A DNA stretch of 11,319 nt from Maritimibacter sp. (GTDB taxonomy: Bacteria > Pseudomonadota > Alphaproteobacteria > Rhodobacterales > Rhodobacteraceae), in NCBI GenBank assembly GCA_020441225.1, contig JAGRMP010000004.1, positions 1 to 11,319 on the forward strand, in the 5' to 3' direction. Both the position numbers and the translations under genes were made by a program. Below are positions 7,701 to 11,319 of the stretch, in pieces. Numbering within the stretch: the first letter of the stretch is position 1; each line of letters starts with the position of its first letter. Below the pieces are notes generated by a model that had not been told where the DNA came from, searched no databases, and saw only the letters and a list, made by a program, of their open reading frames with translations.

Positions 7701-7915
7701 TTCAGCTTGGTTTCCATCGGCCGCAGCAACAGGCGCTCGGAATCCTCCGGCGAGATGCCCTGGTAGCCGAGTGAAACGTAGATGATCGGGATCTTGATGT
7801 CGGGCTCGGCTTCCTTCGGGATCGAGATATAGGCGAGTGCCCCGGTCACGATCAGGAACAGCATCACCGATATCGTGAGCCGCGCATTGCGGATGGCGAC
7901 GCCGACGAAATCCAT
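4787..7915 (-). CDS. RND efflux permease (HAE-1/AcrB-type)
   Basis: Inner-membrane proton-driven pump of a tripartite efflux system that takes substrates from the membrane/periplasm and passes them out through an adaptor and an outer-membrane channel. The 1042-residue length equals that of AcrB-class permeases. TM1 is near residues 13-31, followed by the family stretch IPKEAEPDIKIPIIYVSLGY (32-51). The TM4 motif GMLVDDAIIV contains the proton-relay pair Asp398-Asp399. The TM10 region reads GIVVNNNIVLIDTYDHLRR (909-927). AcrB has a Lys (940) in TM10; by my alignment Asp923 occupies that position, so the salt-bridge partner differs. The ATG overlaps the adaptor's stop (TGATG), indicating translational coupling. 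Substrate cannot be read from sequence; the dehalogenase and phenol hydroxylase nearby suggest phenolics. No outer-membrane channel gene is present in the window, so a separate TolC-like protein is presumably shared. Confidence 0.95.
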   Translation of the reverse strand: MDFVGVAIRNARLTISVMLFLIVTGALAYISIPKEAEPDIKIPIIYVSLGYQGISPEDSERLLLRPMETKLKSIVGIKKMTSTAYLGGGNVLIEFQAGADLAKALDDVRTGVDDAKRELPQGADEPSVHEVNISEFPVVVVTLSGDLPERVLAQAGRQLRDAIKENVPGVLDATLQGVRDDVVEAVIDPGQLGAYGIRLDTLIAAVTAGNSLVAAGSMEGDQGNYAVKVPALIETLEDAAEFPIVVGPNATVRAREIADMRSTFKDATSITRLDGKPAVAIEISKRSGANLVETIDAVKAVTKAAEALLPQGTVITYSQDKSITIRQLLSDLQNSVLTAVVLVFIVILFVLSGRASFFIGMAIPTSFLMGILFLSLAGMTVNLIVLFSLILAVGMLVDDAIIVTEFAERRMHEGMDKVEAFKLASSRMAGPVVAATMTRVAAFSPLLFWPGIVGEFMKYLPITLIATLSSSMLYALVFTPTLGAMFGRVTTHDEPAKDGVYMWFVKRAVRHPFIVMFLAIGALVAVPVAYGKVGKGVEFFPNVEPDYGLLYVHARGNLSIGEKDALVREAEARILGWPGIKSVYTRVGASGGGLGGQVDPDVIGTIQYEFVDWRERKTANDILADLRGAMTGIPGARIEVSVPDAGPPTGKAIQVLLSADQPDGLNDTAREVAAGLAELPDVIDISDGLPPPGIDWELKVDRGKAARYGISPSAVGTMVQLVTNGVKLTDYRPAGSDDAVDIRLRLPEEMRTLSMLDQLRIETAQGGVPISNLVTREPVRSTGTLTRIDGSRTVTVQAGITEGVQADEVRQAVTTMLDDMNLDDRGIRWKMAGEDEEQAAASAFLGKAFAAALFLIFMVLLAQFNRFLSVGLVLVAVIMSTIGVFLGLMIMGQPFGVVMTGIGVIALAGIVVNNNIVLIDTYDHLRRDQDMDKLEAILQTCRERARPVVLTALTAILGVLPIAFGYNLELLSHETTFGAPSTQWWIALSSAIVFGLAFSTVLTLIVTPSMLMIVTRSKDSKVNRFFGRIGRPFRRRKLATEK

Positions 7916-9057
7916 CAGTCGGCGCCCTGTCCGGCATCGGCGGCTTTTTCGGCCGCAACCGCGATGACCTTCTGACCGTCGGTCACCATATCCTGACCGG
8001 AAACGATGATCTTGGCGCCTTGCTCGATGCCCAACAGCACCAGCCCGTCGGGCGTGTCGTCGATGATCTCGACCTTGAGAAAGTTCACCGTGTCGCCCTC
8101 ACCGAGGAACCGCACGCCGAGGTTGCCGTCGACATCGAGGGTGATCGCCGACCGCGGCAGAACGATCGCGGGGTCGGTCTTCACCGCGAGCTGGATCTCG
8201 GCCGACATCCCGGCCGGGATCGCGGCGTCGGGATTCGAGATGGCGACTTCGATCGGGAAGGTGCGGGTCTGGCCCGACGCCTCGTGCCGCACATAGCGCA
8301 CCGTGCCTTCCGATGTCGTGCCGTCGCCGAATGTCACCTGCGCCCTGGTGCCCGGGGTCACCACGTGGAGGTCGCGTTCGTTCACCTCGCCGACCACCAC
8401 GATCGGGTCAAGCGCAAGCAGGGAGGCAACCCGCTCGCCCGGCGAAACCCAGGACCCCTTCTCGACAAAGACCTCGTCGATCAGGCCCGCGAAAGGGGTT
8501 TGCACTTCGAGCTGGTCGACCTGGGCCTGGGCGGCCTCGAGGCCCGAGCGCGCCGCTTCGCGCGCCGCGGTAGAGGCCTCGTACTGCAATTCCGAGATCG
8601 CGCCCCGGGCCCGCAGCTTTTCGTTCGCCTCGGCCTGGTTGGATGCGGTGGTGAGCTGCGCCCTGGCCGATTCGACCGCGGCGAGCTTCTCGGGCCCCTC
8701 GACCGCCATCACCAGCGCACCGGCGTCGAGCCTGTCGCCCTGTGCCACCGGAAGATCGGAGACCGCCCCAGCGGCGCGCGCGACCAGGACCACCTGTTTG
8801 TCGGCCTGGGTCTGGCCGGCCAGGCGGATCGTGCGTTCGTACGGGGCGGGCTGGGCTGTCGTGTAGGCTACGGTTTGCAGGGCGGGTGCAGGCTCGGGTT
8901 CCGGCGCGGCAGCGGGCGTCTCGGGCGTCGGCGCCGGGGCCGCCTCCGCATTGACACCTATCTCACTGCCGACAAAGGTATATTTCCCGGTCGCGACCCA
9001 GGCTCCGGCGGCGACCAGCACGACAATCGCCGCAACCGTATGAAATTTGATGCGCAT
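7915..9057 (-). CDS. Efflux RND transporter periplasmic adaptor (membrane fusion protein)
   Basis: Adaptor linking the RND permease to an outer-membrane channel. The 380-residue product starts MRIKFHTVAAIVVLVAAGAW, a single N-terminal membrane anchor or uncleaved signal with no lipobox cysteine. A Pro/Ala/Glu-rich linker follows (about residues 39-60). Next come the two half-lipoyl (barrel-sandwich) stretches: ARAAGAVSDLPVAQGDRLDA in the first half and QTPFAGLIDEVFVEKGSWVS after a helical hairpin. The hairpin is Ala/Glu/Gln-rich and short, including ARGAISELQYEAS. A beta-barrel domain (VVVGEVNERDLHVVTPG) and a C-terminal membrane-proximal domain ending VSGQDMVTDGQKV complete it. The stop shares one base with the permease start at 7915. 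The Shine-Dalgarno site before the ATG is poor (CACACGGATCAC), so translation initiation may be weak or depend on leader structure. No repressor gene of the TetR or MarR kind is adjacent. Confidence 0.93.
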   Translation of the reverse strand: MRIKFHTVAAIVVLVAAGAWVATGKYTFVGSEIGVNAEAAPAPTPETPAAAPEPEPAPALQTVAYTTAQPAPYERTIRLAGQTQADKQVVLVARAAGAVSDLPVAQGDRLDAGALVMAVEGPEKLAAVESARAQLTTASNQAEANEKLRARGAISELQYEASTAAREAARSGLEAAQAQVDQLEVQTPFAGLIDEVFVEKGSWVSPGERVASLLALDPIVVVGEVNERDLHVVTPGTRAQVTFGDGTTSEGTVRYVRHEASGQTRTFPIEVAISNPDAAIPAGMSAEIQLAVKTDPAIVLPRSAITLDVDGNLGVRFLGEGDTVNFLKVEIIDDTPDGLVLLGIEQGAKIIVSGQDMVTDGQKVIAVAAEKAADAGQGAD

Positions 9058-9816
9058 GTGATCCGTGTGGTTTTGGACTTGGCGGTTTCGATATGTGGTC
9101 TTCCGGACGATTTCGCAATCGCAACCGTGCGTAACTTTTTTCTACGATCCATCCGGCCGGTCGATATGCGCCGTTTGGGCCGTTGCCCGGATGCGCACCG
9201 GACCGAGAGCGCAGGAGCGCTTCGCGATCCTGTGAGGGCATCGGCCGCATCTGCCACGACGCGCGCACCATGTGCCGAAAGACCCCAGGAGGCAAGTCGA
9301 ACGCGCGGCCGTGCCGGCACGGGTGGGGACCCACCAATCAATCGGGCCCGGCCATTGCATCCCGGTCTGCGCCGCGCAGGGCGGTCAAGGTCGACGGCGC
9401 GGTCGATGACCGGATCTATGGCCTGCCGGTCTCGGGCAACGCCTGCGGTTTTCCTTCTCCGGCAAACGCCCGGCTGTATTATCTTCGCCTTCGCGCCGTA
9501 CTTCTGGGCCTCTGGGGGCGATCCGTTCGCCGACAATCGCCGCACCGCGACGCTGGCGTCCGGGGAGGTGGTCGAGCCGCGCGCGCCCGGGCCCGGCCGT
9601 TCACGCCTTTCGCGCGAGACCGAGGCGCGACCGATGTCGCAAACCGTGGCGCCGCGAGCATTCCGGGCACGCGCCGCACGACCGGTGGGTCCTTCGTTCA
9701 GCACGATGCGGATGTCTCCCTGCGGCAGCGCGGTGCGGTCCGAGACAATCGACAGAAACCTTGCGCCGACCGAGTGCCGCCGGGGTTCCCCGTCGCTCCG
9801 CTCGGGGCTTCCTCTC
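9058..9816. other. Intergenic region (759 bp) with no recognised gene; probable efflux operon leader
   Basis: Between the end of the dehalogenase gene and the start of the adaptor gene, both on the minus strand. Open frames cross it on both strands, but their products are Arg/Pro/Ala-rich and unrelated to anything I know; third-position and start-site signals are absent. I therefore call no gene, though a decayed gene cannot be excluded. The end nearest the adaptor (about 9085-9170) is the least GC-rich part, includes a run of six T (9136-9141 on the plus strand), and carries TCGATATG twice, at 9088-9095 and 9161-9168, in the same orientation. A promoter for the efflux operon is expected here, but I could not identify a convincing -35/-10 pair. 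Confidence 0.55.
9788..9807 (-). terminator. Stem-loop just after the dehalogenase gene, possible terminator
   Basis: CCCCG (9788-9792) and CGGGG (9803-9807) are inverted with a 10-nt loop, beginning 9 nt past the stop codon of the minus-strand dehalogenase gene. An alternative pairing with CGGGG at 9781-9785 is blocked by too small a loop. There is no T-tract downstream, so this is a weak terminator candidate only. Confidence 0.25.
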
Positions 9817-11319
9817 CTAGAGATCGAGTGTGATCGTCGCGCACCCCGGGGCGGCACGGGATTGGCAGGTGACGATTTCCGCTTCCCGCTGCGCCCTGGA
9901 GAGTACGAAGTCGCGGTGTTCGACCTCGCCCTCCACCAGCCCGCATTTGCAGACGCCGCAGATACCGTCGGCGCATTTCACGTCCACGTGGATGCCGTTG
10001 TCGAGCAGGACGTCGGCGATGGTCTTGTCCTGGGGGATGTCGAACGCACGACCGGAACGCGCGAGTTTGACGGTGAAGGCGTGGTTCACAAAGTCGGGCT
10101 GCTCCGGCACCGAGAAATATTCGAGATGCCGCGCGTCTTCCGGGAAGCCCTGGCGTTCTGCCGCCTCCATCACCCCGGTCATGTAACGATCCGGTCCGCA
10201 GGTGTAGACGTGCCAGCCGGGCCGGTATCCCGCGAGCAAAACGTCGAGATCGGCGCGGGTGCCCTGGTCCGAGAAGTGGAACTGCACCCGGTCGGCCCAG
10301 GGGACGCGCGCGAGATCGTCGAGGTAGCCGGCATCGACCTTGCGGCTGGCCGAGTAGTGCAGCTCGAACTGGTTCCCCAATGCATGCAGACGGTGGGCGA
10401 AGGCGATCATCGGGGTGATCCCGATGCCGCCGCCCATCAGGAAGGTTTTGGTCGCGCCCTCGACGAGTTCGAAATGGTTGATCGGTTTCGAGAGGAACAC
10501 GCGACGCCCCTCGGTGAAGATCCGGTGCAGCATCTTCGAGCCGCCCCGGCCCGCGTCTTCGCGCAGCACGCCGATCTCGTAGCGCGACCGGTCGGCAGGG
10601 TCGCCGGACATCGAATACTGGCGCAGGTATTCCGGCGTCACCACCACGTCGATATGTGCGCCCGCCGTCCAGGCGGGCAGCGGCGCGCCGTCCCAGGACG
10701 CGAACGCGTATTTGGTCACATCCTGGGTCATCGGCTCGACCTTGGACACCCGCGCCATGACCACCGGCGCATCGCCGAAATCGGGGCGCTCATGGGCGAG
10801 GCCCTCCGTGTCGCCGCGGGCAAGCCGGGCCTTGTATTCGGCGGCGCCGATCATCGCCGCGTAGGCCGCAATGCCGGCCTCGCGGTCCATCGGGAACGGG
10901 TAGGGCCAGGGCCAGGGGGCGAGGTTGGCGGGGTAGACGGCGAGCGTCTGGTCCTCGTATCTGAGGTCGAGATCGGGCTGCAGCGCGCGCCGGTTGACCG
11001 GCTGGGCCGGAGCCTTGTAGGCCCCGTCCTCTTTGAGCTCCAGATCCCACCACCATTTCTTGGCGTCGTTGAGCCCGCCGTTGCCCAGCGCGTCGTCGAG
11101 CTTCGCAAGTACCGGCGCGGCAGCGGGGACGTTGGAAGCGAGCCAGCGGAAAGGTTTCTCCGCGAACAGCCCTTCGAGGTTCCACGGGCAGGTTTTCATG
11201 CAGCGCCCGCACATTGCACCGCCTTCGGTGGTGATCCGGTAGGTGGTGCATTTCTGGCTGTCGCTCTTCCAGATCTCGTAGCCGTTGAACATCAGCTTCG
11301 GCCCGGCGGTGATCGCGCC
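9817..11319 (-). CDS. rdhA: Reductive dehalogenase fused to flavin/[2Fe-2S] reductase (BhbA-like), partial: N-terminus beyond right edge
   Basis: C-terminal 500 residues of a cobalamin-dependent reductive dehalogenase of the catabolic, oxygen-tolerant type, which replaces a halogen on an aromatic ring by hydrogen using NAD(P)H. Counting from the first visible residue: MFNGYEIWKSDSQKC ends the B12/dehalogenase core, and Cys24, Cys37, Cys40 and Cys44 (C-x12-C-x2-C-x3-CP) form the second [4Fe-4S] site. A linker of about 135 residues is followed by a phthalate-dioxygenase-reductase-like module: RQYS (233-236, FMN binding), GGGIGITPM (296-304) and YTCGPDRYM (372-380) for nicotinamide binding, and a plant-type ferredoxin domain with Cys449, 454, 457 and 487 (C-x4-C-x2-C-x29-C). 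This fusion matches BhbA of Comamonas and NpRdhA of Nitratireductor, and makes separate redox partners unnecessary. The frame stays open to the edge, so the internal ATG at 11292 is not the start. The corrinoid-binding region, first [4Fe-4S] site, any signal peptide and the substrate pocket are outside the window. Confidence 0.93.
   Translation of the reverse strand, partial: GAITAGPKLMFNGYEIWKSDSQKCTTYRITTEGGAMCGRCMKTCPWNLEGLFAEKPFRWLASNVPAAAPVLAKLDDALGNGGLNDAKKWWWDLELKEDGAYKAPAQPVNRRALQPDLDLRYEDQTLAVYPANLAPWPWPYPFPMDREAGIAAYAAMIGAAEYKARLARGDTEGLAHERPDFGDAPVVMARVSKVEPMTQDVTKYAFASWDGAPLPAWTAGAHIDVVVTPEYLRQYSMSGDPADRSRYEIGVLREDAGRGGSKMLHRIFTEGRRVFLSKPINHFELVEGATKTFLMGGGIGITPMIAFAHRLHALGNQFELHYSASRKVDAGYLDDLARVPWADRVQFHFSDQGTRADLDVLLAGYRPGWHVYTCGPDRYMTGVMEAAERQGFPEDARHLEYFSVPEQPDFVNHAFTVKLARSGRAFDIPQDKTIADVLLDNGIHVDVKCADGICGVCKCGLVEGEVEHRDFVLSRAQREAEIVTCQSRAAPGCATITLDL

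Noticed and set aside
5756..7774. 672-codon open frame on the plus strand antisense to the permease gene
   Set aside because: Arg/His/Asp-rich, without hydrophobic pattern or recognisable motif; this is the usual antisense frame of a high-GC3 gene.
9021..9544. 14-nt direct repeat CGACAATCGCCGCA at 9021-9034 and 9531-9544
   Set aside because: One copy is inside the adaptor's signal-anchor coding region and there is no extended similarity; probably chance.
9183..9833. 216-codon plus-strand frame, and overlapping minus-strand frames, in the gap before the efflux genes
   Set aside because: No recognisable motifs, Arg/Pro/Ala-rich translation and no ribosome binding site; open frames are expected by chance at this GC content.

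Overview
This is a GC-rich bacterial segment whose gene families and codon use (strong G/C preference at third positions) suggest a proteobacterium, most likely an alphaproteobacterium of the Rhodobacterales/Rhodospirillales kind. That placement is an inference from family resemblance, with no rRNA or marker gene in view. Two catabolic genes run off the edges: the second subunit of a multicomponent phenol hydroxylase at the left edge, and the C-terminal 500 residues of a cobalamin-dependent reductive dehalogenase fused to its own flavin/[2Fe-2S] reductase at the right edge. Both are on the minus strand.

Layout from left to right. Positions 1-1485 (minus) hold the head of a phenol hydroxylase operon: a probable 62-residue cysteine-rich small protein (1485-1297), then dmpK (P0, 1263-997), then dmpL (P1, 949 to the left edge). 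Positions 1486-2214 have no convincing gene; they include an AT-rich patch with a perfect 16-bp palindrome at 1702-1717. Positions 2215-4629 (plus) encode one 804-residue polypeptide with three parts: an N-terminally short adenylation domain, an acyl/peptidyl carrier domain, and a polytopic membrane acyltransferase-3-like domain. A 157-bp spacer between convergent genes follows. Positions 9057-4787 (minus) are a two-gene efflux operon (membrane fusion protein, then RND permease) joined by a TGATG stop/start overlap. Positions 9058-9816 have no recognisable gene and presumably carry the efflux promoter. Positions 9817-11319 (minus) are the dehalogenase-reductase fusion.

How the parts could work together (inference): BhbA-type fused dehalogenases are known from aerobic proteobacteria, where they remove ortho halogens from halogenated hydroxybenzoates or phenols. 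The phenol hydroxylase would then convert the resulting phenol to catechol for ring cleavage, and the RND pump could export toxic phenolics. The A-carrier-acyltransferase fusion does not fit this pathway in an obvious way. It resembles a one-chain version of a Dlt-like 'activate, load, transfer across the membrane' system and is the least explained large gene here. The other notable candidates are the cysteine-rich peptide heading the phenol hydroxylase operon and the palindromic AT-rich control region.
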